The notes beneath the pieces are model-generated. The model saw only the letters and a list, made by a program, of their open reading frames with translations, was not told where the DNA came from and searched no databases. A stretch of 64,000 bases of DNA from Oscillibacter sp. GTDB taxonomy: Bacteria; Bacillota; Clostridia; Oscillospirales; Oscillospiraceae. Below are positions 25,798 to 34,272 of the stretch, one piece after another. The stretch lies in NCBI GenBank assembly GCA_022797935.1, contig JAAWLO010000002.1, positions 1-64,000 of the forward strand. Direction: 5' to 3'. The position numbers and the translations under genes are program-made. How positions within the stretch are numbered: position 1 is the stretch's first letter; each line of letters begins with the position of its first letter.

Positions 25798-27081
25798 ATG
25801 AAAAAGTTTCTTGCAGCGCTGCTCGCCCTGGTAATGGTTCTGGCTTTGGCCGGATGCGGCGGCGGCGGCAGCGACAGCGGTACGACCCCTCCCAGCGGTA
25901 GCGGTGACGCCGCCCCCGCCGGGACCGGCGAGAAGATCGACATCAATGTCGTCGCCGCTCAGTACGGTCAGAACACCACCCAGTGGTGGGCCGACTTCCA
26001 GGACGCCTTCAACGCCGAGTATGAGAACATCAACCTGACCGTAGAGGTAATCTCCTGGAACGACATTGCCACTGTGGTCAACACCCGCGTGTCCAACAAC
26101 CAGGCCCCCGACATCCTGAATATCGACGTGTTCGCCGCCTATCAGGACGACGGCCTGCTGCTCCCGGCAGAGGAGTATGTCTCTGCGGAGACCTATGCCA
26201 AGTTCTATCCCGCCTTCCTGGAGCAGTCCGAAGTGGACGGCACCATCTGGGCGATTCCCGACCTGGCTTCCGCCCGCGCCCTGTACTATAACCAGGATAT
26301 CCTGACGGCCGCCGGTGTGGAAGTTCCCACCACTTGGGAAGAGCTGGAGGCCGCCTGCGCCGCCATCAAGGCCTATAACCCCGACATCTATCCCTGGGGC
26401 ATTGACATGACCACCGACGAGGGCCAGGCCGCCTTCGCTTACTACATCTGGAACAACGGCGGCGACTTCACCGACGCCGACGGCAACTGGACCCTCAACA
26501 GCCCCGAGAACGTGGAGGCCATTGAATACGCCATCGGCCTGGTGGAGAAGGGCTACACCAACACCGACCCCGCCAATGAGACCCGCTACACCCTGCAGGA
26601 CCTCTTCGGCGCGGGCCAGCTGGCCATGATGATCGGACCCAACTCCATCCCCACCTATGTCAAGACCAACGGCTTTGAGGTCAATTACGCCACCGCTCCT
26701 ATTCCCACCAACGGCGGCAAGGAGTCCGTTTCCGCCGGCGTTATGGACCGCTTCATGTGCTTCGACAACGGTCATTCTCCCGAGAAGATCGAGGCCATCA
26801 AGACCTTCTTTGACTATTTCTATGAGGATCAGCGGTACTCCGACTGGGTTCTGATGGAAGACTTCCTGCCCGCCACCTCCAGCGGCGGTGAGATCGTGGC
26901 TGCCGCCGACGAGCGCATGGCCGCCTGGGTCGATATCGTGGGCAGCTGCAAGTTCTATCCCACTGCCAAGGCCGAGTGGGACGACGTGAAGCAGGGCGTC
27001 ATCAGCGTGGAGCAGAACGCGCTGCTGGGCGGCAACGTTCAGGAGCTGCTGGACGCGCTCCAGAGCCAGATTGCCGGCTAA
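25798..27081 (+). CDS. ABC transporter sugar-binding lipoprotein
   Basis: 427 aa. Lipobox LAGC (Cys20) with a Gly/Ser-rich tether, then an extracellular solute-binding protein family 1 domain (NVVAAQYGQNTTQWWADFQDAFNAEY; QAPDILNIDVFAAYQ; NQDILTAAGVEVPTTWEELEAA). ATG 25798 is preferred to 25792 because AGGAG lies 7 bases upstream of it. It captures sugars for the two permeases that follow; amino sugars or their oligosaccharides are likely because NagA and NagB are in the same run of genes. Confidence 0.9.
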   Translation: MKKFLAALLALVMVLALAGCGGGGSDSGTTPPSGSGDAAPAGTGEKIDINVVAAQYGQNTTQWWADFQDAFNAEYENINLTVEVISWNDIATVVNTRVSNNQAPDILNIDVFAAYQDDGLLLPAEEYVSAETYAKFYPAFLEQSEVDGTIWAIPDLASARALYYNQDILTAAGVEVPTTWEELEAACAAIKAYNPDIYPWGIDMTTDEGQAAFAYYIWNNGGDFTDADGNWTLNSPENVEAIEYAIGLVEKGYTNTDPANETRYTLQDLFGAGQLAMMIGPNSIPTYVKTNGFEVNYATAPIPTNGGKESVSAGVMDRFMCFDNGHSPEKIEAIKTFFDYFYEDQRYSDWVLMEDFLPATSSGGEIVAAADERMAAWVDIVGSCKFYPTAKAEWDDVKQGVISVEQNALLGGNVQELLDALQSQIAG

Positions 27082-27188
27082 AAGGCCATTCGGAAAAGAG
27101 ACAGACAGCCGGGGGGGCCGGGTCGCTTTGGCCCGGTCCCCTCTTCTTGTGAACAGAAAGACCAGAAATAAAACAGGGAGGTGTCTCC

Positions 27189-28094
27189 GTGGAGCAGAAT
27201 CAAAAATCCTCTGGGAAAAAAATCTTCCGCGCGGTGGAACCATATATCTGGATTGCCCCCAGTATCATCCTGATGGCCATTTTCATCCTCACCCCCATTG
27301 TGACCGTGTTCCAGATGTCCATGAGCGATGTCAGCCGGGCAGGGCGGATCAAGGGCTTCAACGGTGTGGAAAACTTCCAAAGCGTAATCAACAATCCCGC
27401 CTTCGGTCTGGTGCTGAAAAATACCCTGGTGTGGACCATCGCCGTGGTGGTAATCTCCACTGTGCTGGGCTTCATGCTGGCCCTGGTGCTGAACAATCAG
27501 TTCCGGGGACGGAAAATCGCCCGGGCCATTGTGGTCTTCCCCTGGGCGACCACGCTGGTCATTCAGGCCAGTGTCTGGAATTTTATTATCAACACCGATT
27601 ACGGTACGTTGAATACACTTTTGTTAAAACTTCGCGTTATTGACCGGGCGGTGAATTGGACTTCCACGCCGGAAATCTATTTTGCCTGGGAAATCGCCTG
27701 CGGCATCTTCGTCACGATTCCCTTTGTCACCTTCTGCGTCCTTTCCGGACTGCAGAGCATTGACACCTCCTTCTATGAGGCGGCCACTGTGGACGGGGCC
27801 AACTACTGGCAGAAGCTGTTCAGCATCACCCTGCCGCTGGTGAAATCCTCTCTGACGGTGTCCACAGTGCTGAATATCATCTACGTCTTCAACTCCTTCC
27901 CCATCATTTGGACCATGACCAAGGGCGACCCTGCCAACCACACGGACACCCTTGTGACATATCTCTATAAGCTGGCCTTCTACAACGGCCGGCAGGGCGA
28001 AGCGGCTGCGGTGTCCGTAATCGGCTTCCTGATTCTGCTGCTGTGCGCCAGTGTGTACATGATCTACACCCTGCGGAAAGGAGATGACAACTGA
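27189..28094 (+). CDS. Sugar ABC transporter permease 1 (MalF-like)
   Basis: 301 aa, six predicted membrane helices, beginning with PYIWIAPSIILMAIFILTPI. The EAA loop that docks the ATPase reads FYEAATVDGANYWQKLFSITLPL. The start is GTG at 27189, 5 bases after GGGAGGTG. It shares one base with the second permease (TGATG), so the two are made together. Confidence 0.92.
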   Translation: MEQNQKSSGKKIFRAVEPYIWIAPSIILMAIFILTPIVTVFQMSMSDVSRAGRIKGFNGVENFQSVINNPAFGLVLKNTLVWTIAVVVISTVLGFMLALVLNNQFRGRKIARAIVVFPWATTLVIQASVWNFIINTDYGTLNTLLLKLRVIDRAVNWTSTPEIYFAWEIACGIFVTIPFVTFCVLSGLQSIDTSFYEAATVDGANYWQKLFSITLPLVKSSLTVSTVLNIIYVFNSFPIIWTMTKGDPANHTDTLVTYLYKLAFYNGRQGEAAAVSVIGFLILLLCASVYMIYTLRKGDDN

Positions 28095-28954
28095 TGAACG
28101 AGTCTGCCGTGAAAAAGCCGGTCTCTGTGAAGAAGGCCATCCTGCGGGTCCTGCTGTACTTTGTGGTGCTGGACGTATGCGTCATCACCCTGTACCCCTA
28201 TTTCGCCATGCTCTGCACGGCCCTGAAGAGCCGGGCGGAAATCTTCGCCGTGGAAGCCACCGTGCTCCCGGTTCACGCCCTGTGGTCCAACTTTATCGAC
28301 ATCTGGTCCCGGGCGCCTATGGGACGTTATTTCCTCAACTCGGTCCTCATTGCCGGCGGGTCTACCCTGATTGCCATGCTCTGCGGCATCCCCGCCGCCT
28401 ATGCCCTGGCCCGTATGAAGTTCAAGGGACAGACGGCCTTTCTGGGCTTCGTCATTGTCTCGCAGATGTTTGCGCCGGTGGTGCTGCTGATCGGCATCTA
28501 TAAGGTCATGATGACCATGGGCCTGACGGACAGCATCTGGGGCCTGATCTTCATCAATGCCGCCTTCAACCAGGCCTTTACCGTCTGGCTGCTGCGGGGC
28601 ACCTTTATGGGCATCTCCGCCGAGATGGAGCAGGCCGCCACCATTGACGGCTGCAACCGGGTGCAGGCCATGCTGCGGGTGCTGCTGCCTGTGGCCGCGC
28701 CGGGCATTGTCACGACGCTGATTTTCATCTTCATCAACGCATGGAACGAATACACCGTGGCCCTGTGCCTGATTTCGACCGACACCTATAAGCCCCTGAC
28801 GGTGGGCATCAATGTGTTCAACGGTTATAACATCATTGAGTGGCAGTATCTCTTCGCCGCCTCCATCTTTGCCATTATCCCGGTGGTGATTCTCTTCATG
28901 ATGATTGAGAAGAATCTGGTCAGCGGACTGGCTTCCGGCGGCGTCAAGGGTTAA
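28094..28954 (+). CDS. Sugar ABC transporter permease 2 (MalG-like)
   Basis: 286 aa. Second permease of the CUT1-type importer, with six helices and the EAA loop MEQAATIDGCNRVQAMLRVLLPVAAPG. No ATPase gene follows directly; the MsmK/UgpC-like ATPase at 32484 at the end of the locus probably energises it. Confidence 0.92.
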   Translation: MNESAVKKPVSVKKAILRVLLYFVVLDVCVITLYPYFAMLCTALKSRAEIFAVEATVLPVHALWSNFIDIWSRAPMGRYFLNSVLIAGGSTLIAMLCGIPAAYALARMKFKGQTAFLGFVIVSQMFAPVVLLIGIYKVMMTMGLTDSIWGLIFINAAFNQAFTVWLLRGTFMGISAEMEQAATIDGCNRVQAMLRVLLPVAAPGIVTTLIFIFINAWNEYTVALCLISTDTYKPLTVGINVFNGYNIIEWQYLFAASIFAIIPVVILFMMIEKNLVSGLASGGVKG

Positions 28955-28992
28955 GAGGCAGCCGTCGCAAGTTCACACATTTAGGAGGAACT

Positions 28993-30372
28993 ATGGAGCG
29001 TTTTGGCATTTCCTTTCAGGTGGACCATGTGCCGGAGCTGGATCCGGACTTTATGCCCATTCTGAAATTCAACCGAGCCTTTTTGGAGACCGCGAAAAAA
29101 CCGGTGGCCCTGGCCGTGGAACGGGCAGACGGTCAGATGGCCTCCTGCCGGACCTTTATCCACGGCACACCGGAGATGGCCCAGGCCGACCGCTGCTACG
29201 TGGACCGGCTGGTGAAGACCATCCTCTGGACCCAGGGCGGGTTCCGGGTGTATGTGGATGATCCGGAGATGTACGAATATCTCTCCGGCGTTTACAGCCA
29301 GGCGGGACAGCGGGCCTTTGACTGGGACTTTATGGCCAACGTCTACGAGCATCCCTTTGAGGTGGTGCGGACGGACGCCGTCCCGGAGGCCAAGGATGCT
29401 CCCAAAGCCATGGGCGGCCATCTGGAGGGCTGCCGCATTGGCTTTGACGCCGGCGGGTCCGACCGGAAGGTCTCCGCGGTGATAGACGGAGAAACGGTCT
29501 TCTCCGAGGAGGTGGTCTGGTACCCGAAAATCACCGCCGATCCCCAGTACCACTATGACGGCATTGTGGCCGCCCTGAAGTCCGCCGCGGAGCATATGCC
29601 CCGGGTGGACGCCGTGGGCGTCAGCTCTGCCGGTATCTACATCAACGACCGGACCATGAGCGCCTCCCTGTTCCTCAAGGTCCCCCGGGAGCTCTATGAG
29701 GACAAGGTCAAGAACATCTATATCCGCGCCATCCGGGATACCTTCGGCGACGTGCCCTTTGCCGTGGTCAACGACGGCGACGTCTCCGCCCTGGCGGGCG
29801 CGATGAGCCTGGAGGACAACAATGTCCTGGGCATTGCCATGGGCACCAGCGAGGCGGTGGGCTACGTGGACGGCCAGGGCCGCATCACCGGCTGGCTGAA
29901 CGAATTGGCCTTCGTCCCTGTGGACGTGAATCCGGAGGCCATGGAGGACGAGTGGAGCGGCGACATTGGCTGCGGCGTAAAGTATTTCTCGCAGGACGGC
30001 GTTATCAAGCTGGCTCCCCGGGCGGGGATTGCCCTGGATGAGAACGCTTCCCCGGCGGAGAAGCTGAAGGCCGTGCAGGCCCTTATGGAGGCGGACGATC
30101 CCAGAGCCGCCAAGGTCTACGAATCCATTGGCTGCTATTTGGGCCACACCCTGGCCTATTATTACGGCCTCTACGGCTTTCGCTATGTGCTGCTGCTGGG
30201 CCGGGTCATGAGCGGCAAGGGCGGCGACCGGCTTCTGGAGGTCTGCCGCAAGGTACTGGACGAGGAGTATCCGGACTGCGCCGGAAAGATGCAGCTGACC
30301 CTGCCGGACGAGAAGTTCCGCCGGGTGGGTCAGTCTATGGCCGCGGCCAGCCTGCCTGCGGGCCGGGGCTGA
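28993..30372 (+). CDS. ROK-like ASKHA-fold protein with a unique N-terminal extension (putative amino-sugar kinase)
   Basis: 459 aa, clearly longer than ROK kinases (~300 aa). Residues ~1-145 have no family I recognise; from ~150 an ASKHA nucleotide-binding fold appears (FDAGGSDRKVSAVIDG, then VVNDGDVSALAGAMSLEDNNVLGIAMGTSEAVGYV). The usual ROK zinc motif (CxCGxxGC) is absent, and the phosphate-1 loop reads DAGGSDRK instead of DIGGTK. Between the importer and nagB, an N-acetylglucosamine or related 6-kinase supplying NagA is a reasonable guess, but not proven. AGGAGG precedes the ATG. Confidence 0.6.
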   Translation: MERFGISFQVDHVPELDPDFMPILKFNRAFLETAKKPVALAVERADGQMASCRTFIHGTPEMAQADRCYVDRLVKTILWTQGGFRVYVDDPEMYEYLSGVYSQAGQRAFDWDFMANVYEHPFEVVRTDAVPEAKDAPKAMGGHLEGCRIGFDAGGSDRKVSAVIDGETVFSEEVVWYPKITADPQYHYDGIVAALKSAAEHMPRVDAVGVSSAGIYINDRTMSASLFLKVPRELYEDKVKNIYIRAIRDTFGDVPFAVVNDGDVSALAGAMSLEDNNVLGIAMGTSEAVGYVDGQGRITGWLNELAFVPVDVNPEAMEDEWSGDIGCGVKYFSQDGVIKLAPRAGIALDENASPAEKLKAVQALMEADDPRAAKVYESIGCYLGHTLAYYYGLYGFRYVLLLGRVMSGKGGDRLLEVCRKVLDEEYPDCAGKMQLTLPDEKFRRVGQSMAAASLPAGRG

Positions 30373-30394
30373 GGGATGAAAGGAGAATGCCCGT

Positions 30395-31147
30395 ATGAGA
30401 ATTTACTGTGAGAAGGACTATGACGCCATGAGCCGCCGGGCCGCCGCAGTGATCGCCTCGGAGATCATCCACCGCCCGGACTGCGTGCTGGGCTTGGCCA
30501 CCGGTTCCAGCCCGGAGGGAACGTACCGGTATCTGGTGGAGTGGACGAAGCAGAATCTGCTGAGCTTCCGTCAGGTCCGTTCTGTGAATCTGGACGAGTA
30601 CAAGGGCCTGGAGCCCACGCATGACCAGAGCTACCGTTATTTCATGCAGTCTCATCTGTTTGACCACGTGGATATTCTCCCGGAGAACACCCGGGTGCCC
30701 GACGGCCTGACGGCGGACCCCGCCGCCCACTGCGCCGGGTATGACGCCTATATCCGTTCCCTGGGCTACGTGGACCTCCAGCTGCTGGGTATTGGCCGCA
30801 ACGGCCATATCGGCTTCAATGAGCCCGGCGACTGCTTCGTGAAGGAGACCCATGTGGTGGATTTGGCGGAGAGCACCATTGACGCCAACGCCCGCTTCTT
30901 TGCCACGCGGGACGACGTGCCCAAGCAGGCCATCAGCATGGGCATCGGCGCCATCATGGGAGCCAAGAAGGTGCTGCTGGTAGCCAGCGGCGCGGAGAAG
31001 GCCGACGCCATCCTGGGCACGGTCTGCGGGCCCATCTCGCCCCGGTGCCCCGGCTCCATTCTTCAGCTCCATCCCAATGTAGTGCTGGTATGCGACGAGG
31101 CGGCGGGCAGCAAGCTGAAGGCCGCCGGAGCAGCGGTATGCGGATAA
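30395..31147 (+). CDS. nagB: Glucosamine-6-phosphate deaminase
   Basis: 250 aa. Converts glucosamine 6-phosphate to fructose 6-phosphate and ammonia. Family motifs: LGLATGSSPEGTYR, VNLDEYKGL (catalytic Asp), LGIGRNGHIGFNEPG (catalytic His) and SMGIGAIMGAKKVLLVASG. GAAAGGAG precedes the ATG. The final 10 bases overlap nagA. Confidence 0.95.
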   Translation: MRIYCEKDYDAMSRRAAAVIASEIIHRPDCVLGLATGSSPEGTYRYLVEWTKQNLLSFRQVRSVNLDEYKGLEPTHDQSYRYFMQSHLFDHVDILPENTRVPDGLTADPAAHCAGYDAYIRSLGYVDLQLLGIGRNGHIGFNEPGDCFVKETHVVDLAESTIDANARFFATRDDVPKQAISMGIGAIMGAKKVLLVASGAEKADAILGTVCGPISPRCPGSILQLHPNVVLVCDEAAGSKLKAAGAAVCG

Positions 31148-32274
31148 TCAACGGCCAGGTCTTTGACCTGGAAGCGGGCTTTGTTTCCCGGGAACTCTGT
31201 ACAGACGGACCTCTGCTGGCGGCGTCCAGCGGCGAAGAGGCGGTTCTGGACGCAGCCGGATGCTGGGTCATCCCGGCTCTGGTGGACGTCCACTTCCACG
31301 GCTGCGTGGGAGAGGATTTCAGCGACGCCACGCCGGAGGGCCTGCAAAAGATTGCGGATTATGAACTGTCCCAGGGTGTGGGCTACCTCTGCCCCGCCGG
31401 GATGACGCTGCCGGAAGAGCAGCTGCTGGCCATCTGCCGGAACACCGCCGCGCACCGGGCGCAGAACACCGGCGGCGCGGAAGTGGCAGGCGTTCACCTG
31501 GAGGGGCCTTTCCTCAACGCCGCGAAAAAGGGCGCGCAGAACGGCGCCTACCTCCGGGACCCCGACGTCTCCCTGCTCAAGCGCCTCCAGGAGGCGGCGG
31601 AGGGCTGCGTAAAACTGGTAACCGTGGCCCCGGAGCAGCCGGGAGCTTTGGAATTCATCCGGGCCGCTGTGGAGATGGGGATTGCCGTCTCCCTGGGTCA
31701 TACCACGGCGGATTATGACACGGCGAAAGCGGCCTTCGAGGCGGGAGCGGACCACGCCACCCATCTCTACAACGCCATGCCGCCGCTGGGCCACCGGAAT
31801 CCCGGCGTCATCGGCGCGGCCTTCGACCATCCCAAGGCGCAGGCCGAGCTGATCTGCGACGGCGTCCACATTCACCCCAGTGTGGTGCGGGCCACCTTCC
31901 GCCTCTTCGGCGCGGCGCGGATGCTGCTGGTGTCCGACACCATGCGGGCGGCGGGAATGCCTGACGGAGCCTATACCCTGGGCGGTCTGGATGTGAACGT
32001 AAAGGGCCCCCTGTGTACCCTGGAGGACGGCACCATTGCCGGTTCCGCCACGAATCTGATGGACTGTATGCGGACCGCCGTTTCCTTTGGGATTCCTCTG
32101 GCGGACGCCGTCCGAGCCTGTACGTATAACCCCGCCCGTTCCATTGGAATCGACAGCCGGGTTGGAACCCTGGACACGGGGAAGGAGGCCAGTCTGGTGC
32201 TGCTGAATCAGACGGACCTGTCCATCCGCGCGATTCTCTTCCGGGGACGGCTGGTTTCCGGTCCGGCGGCCTGA
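31138..32274 (+). CDS. nagA: N-acetylglucosamine-6-phosphate deacetylase
   Basis: 378 aa from the ATG at 31138; the track's longer ORF runs inside nagB. Amidohydrolase with the metal site motifs VDVHFHGC, HLEGPFLN, SLGHTTADY, ATHLYNAMPPLGHR, CDGVHIHP and LVSDTM. Releases acetate from GlcNAc-6-P to give the substrate of NagB. Overlap with nagB ensures coupled synthesis. Confidence 0.95.
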   Translation: MRIINGQVFDLEAGFVSRELCTDGPLLAASSGEEAVLDAAGCWVIPALVDVHFHGCVGEDFSDATPEGLQKIADYELSQGVGYLCPAGMTLPEEQLLAICRNTAAHRAQNTGGAEVAGVHLEGPFLNAAKKGAQNGAYLRDPDVSLLKRLQEAAEGCVKLVTVAPEQPGALEFIRAAVEMGIAVSLGHTTADYDTAKAAFEAGADHATHLYNAMPPLGHRNPGVIGAAFDHPKAQAELICDGVHIHPSVVRATFRLFGAARMLLVSDTMRAAGMPDGAYTLGGLDVNVKGPLCTLEDGTIAGSATNLMDCMRTAVSFGIPLADAVRACTYNPARSIGIDSRVGTLDTGKEASLVLLNQTDLSIRAILFRGRLVSGPAA

Positions 32275-32483
32275 GCGCTTCCGGTTTTCCCCGTGGAACG
32301 CGGTTCCACGTTAAATTCAAGGGCCGCAGGGGCTACTCCATTCCCATAGCCTCCGGCACCGGATAAAAAGGAGAAACCGCTGCTTGCGGTGCGGCAGTGT
32401 GGAGACCTGCCGTAAAGTCCCGGGAACTGGCGTCCCGGGATGAGGCGGAGCGGGCGGAGGCCCCTCCATCAAAGCAACATGCT
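32275..32483 (+). other. Structured intergenic/leader region before the MsmK-like ATPase
   Basis: About 210 bases without a gene but with a series of hairpins: GTGGAAC/GTTCCAC near 32296, ACCGC/GCGGT near 32380, GGCAG/CTGCC near 32395, paired TCCCGGGA copies near 32420-32440, and GGAGG/CCTCC about 25 bases before the ATG. No clear promoter and no U-tract terminator is seen. It could process or attenuate the nag transcript, or be a cis-acting RNA of unknown type. Confidence 0.4.
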
Positions 32484-33665
32484 ATGGCTACTTTGAATCT
32501 GAAGAGCATCAAGAAGATTTATCCCCACAGCGGCGGCCAGAAAAAGGCCCGGAAAAAGAAGAATGAACCGGAGAAGAAGATCAACCTCCAGGTGACGGAG
32601 CAGGGCGTGGTTGCCGTGCAGGAGTTCAATCTGGATATTGCCGACAAGGAATTCATCGTTCTGGTTGGTCCCTCCGGCTGCGGCAAGTCCACCACGCTGC
32701 GCATGGTGGCGGGCCTGGAGGAGATTTCCGAGGGTGAGCTGCTGATTGACGGCAAGGTGATGAACGACGTAGAGCCCAAGAACCGGGATATCGCCATGGT
32801 CTTCCAGTCCTATGCCCTGTACCCCCACATGACGGTCTATGAGAATATGGCCTTCCCCCTGAAGCTGCGGAAGATGGACAAAGAGGAAATCGACCGCCGG
32901 GTAAAGGAAGCCGCCGAAATTCTGGACATCACCCAGTATCTGGACCGCAAGCCCAAGGCCCTTTCCGGCGGCCAGCGGCAGCGCGTCGCCATTGGCCGGG
33001 CCATCGTCCGGGAGCCCAAGGTGCTGCTGATGGACGAACCCCTCTCCAACCTGGACGCCAAGCTCCGCAACCAAATGCGGGCGGAGATCATCAAGCTGCG
33101 GCAGAAGATCAACACCACCTTCATGTACGTTACCCACGACCAGACCGAGGCCATGACCCTGGGTGACCGGATTGTCATCATGAAAGACGGCTTTATCCAG
33201 CAGATCGGCACGCCCCAGCAGGTGTTCGATCATCCGGCGAATCTCTTCGTGGCGGGCTTTATCGGCACGCCGCAGATGAACTTCTTCCATGCCAAGCTGG
33301 TGAAGGAGAACGGCAGCTATCTGGTGTCCGTGGGCGGTATCAAGGTGGCCCTTTCCCAGGAGAAGCAGGAGGCCCTGTCCAAGCGGAACACGGCGGAGCA
33401 GACGATTACCCTGGGCGTCCGGCCAGACCATATGATTCTCACGGAGGACGCGGCCAATGCCCTCACAGCGACGGTGGACGTCAGCGAAATGATGGGCAGC
33501 GCTGTCCACCTCCATGCCAACGCGGAGGGCCGGGACGTAGTGGTCATTGTGCCCACGCTTTCCAGCGCCCAGTCCATGTTTGCCCCTGGCAGCCAGATTC
33601 ATCTGACCTTTGGCGGCAATGTCTGCCATGTCTTTGACCAGGAGGGGAAGAACCTGGAGTTTTGA
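32484..33665 (+). CDS. MsmK/UgpC-type sugar ABC transporter ATPase
   Basis: 393 aa. Walker A GPSGCGKST, signature LSGGQRQRVAIGRA, Walker B VLLMDEPLSNLD, and a C-terminal TOBE regulatory region after residue ~290. Probably energises the importer encoded at 25798-28954 and perhaps other CUT1 transporters. Unusual: a Lys/Glu-rich insertion of ~25-30 residues (GGQKKARKKKNEPEKKINLQ) sits between the first strand and the core. ATG 32484 has no good Shine-Dalgarno; the nearest GGAGG is ~25 bases upstream within a hairpin. Confidence 0.9.
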   Translation: MATLNLKSIKKIYPHSGGQKKARKKKNEPEKKINLQVTEQGVVAVQEFNLDIADKEFIVLVGPSGCGKSTTLRMVAGLEEISEGELLIDGKVMNDVEPKNRDIAMVFQSYALYPHMTVYENMAFPLKLRKMDKEEIDRRVKEAAEILDITQYLDRKPKALSGGQRQRVAIGRAIVREPKVLLMDEPLSNLDAKLRNQMRAEIIKLRQKINTTFMYVTHDQTEAMTLGDRIVIMKDGFIQQIGTPQQVFDHPANLFVAGFIGTPQMNFFHAKLVKENGSYLVSVGGIKVALSQEKQEALSKRNTAEQTITLGVRPDHMILTEDAANALTATVDVSEMMGSAVHLHANAEGRDVVVIVPTLSSAQSMFAPGSQIHLTFGGNVCHVFDQEGKNLEF

Positions 33666-33690
33666 TTCCGGGTATGCGTTCTGATCCTGA

Positions 33691-33730
33691 AAAAGCCGCG
33701 CGGCTCCCAGGGAGACGCGCGGCTTTTTTT
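33691..33730 (+). terminator. Intrinsic terminator of the amino-sugar locus
   Basis: AAGCCGCGCG pairs with CGCGCGGCTT, followed by TTTTTTT. Confidence 0.92.
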
Positions 33731-33805
33731 CGCAAAGGCGGAAAAACGGAGGACTTCCTCACGAAAATCCCAAGACTGCGGGAGACAGTTTGTGCAAATC
33801 GACGG

Positions 33806-33834
33806 TTGACAAGTGTGCGCCGCCTGCGTATAAT
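33806..33834 (+). promoter_or_regulatory. Consensus sigma-A promoter of the tryptophan T-box operon
   Basis: TTGACA, 17 bases, TATAAT: both hexamers match the consensus exactly. Confidence 0.97.
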
Positions 33835-33839
33835 ACAGG

Positions 33840-34117
33840 CAAATCCGAAAAACCTATGAGCGAGAGAAGTACCTGGAAAGGGAATCCCCTCAGCGAGCCG
33901 CGGACAGTGGAAGCGCGGCGGGAGGCGTTCCGGCGAATGGACTCGTGAGGGCGGAGCGAACGGCTGAAAAGTCCAGTAGCGTCCGACGGGGGCCGCGCCC
34001 GTTACCAGGGCGGCGCGCATTCTGAGGAGTGCGTGAGACGAGCGGGCGCTTCGGCGTCAACTTGGGTGGTACCGCAGGATGGAAGTCTTGTCCCAATGGA
34101 GGGACAGGGCTTTTTTT
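33840..34117 (+). promoter_or_regulatory. T-box riboswitch, tryptophan-specific
   Basis: The T-box sequence AACTTGGGTGGTACCGC (34059-34075) is canonical and is followed by a terminator hairpin, GTCTTGTCCC/GGGACAGGGC plus T7 (34085-34117). Stem I contains the AGAGAAGTA S-turn strand (near 33863) and, on the opposite side, GAATGGAC: the triplet UGG at 33938-33940 in the specifier position reads as tryptophan. Uncharged tRNA-Trp would pair with UGG and the T-box and allow read-through into the transporter operon. The T-box call is certain; the specifier is read by eye from the stem I context. Confidence 0.93.
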
Positions 34118-34172
34118 CATGCGGAGAAAGCCATAAATTCCTCTGCAGACCGGAAGAAAGAAGGCTGATTCT

Positions 34173-34250
34173 ATGAGATTGCTGACAAAACGATGGCGTC
34201 CGTATACGCTCTGCCAGACTGGAACCTTTGAATTTGACAGCAGCCGCTGA
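34173..34250 (+). CDS. Possible 25-codon leader ORF between the T-box and trpX-like gene
   Basis: ATG at 34173 with AGAAGG upstream opens a 25-residue frame beginning MRLLTKRWRP, containing one Trp codon and many charged residues, and stopping 22 bases before the lipoprotein gene. It may be translated and set the downstream ribosome loading, or be a chance ORF. No family is recognised. Confidence 0.3.
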   Translation: MRLLTKRWRPYTLCQTGTFEFDSSR

Positions 34251-34272
34251 CGCTGCGAAAGGAGTATTTACC

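Noticed and set aside
32275-32483. glmS ribozyme or TPP riboswitch near the nag genes
   Set aside because: None of the conserved core sequences could be found by eye.
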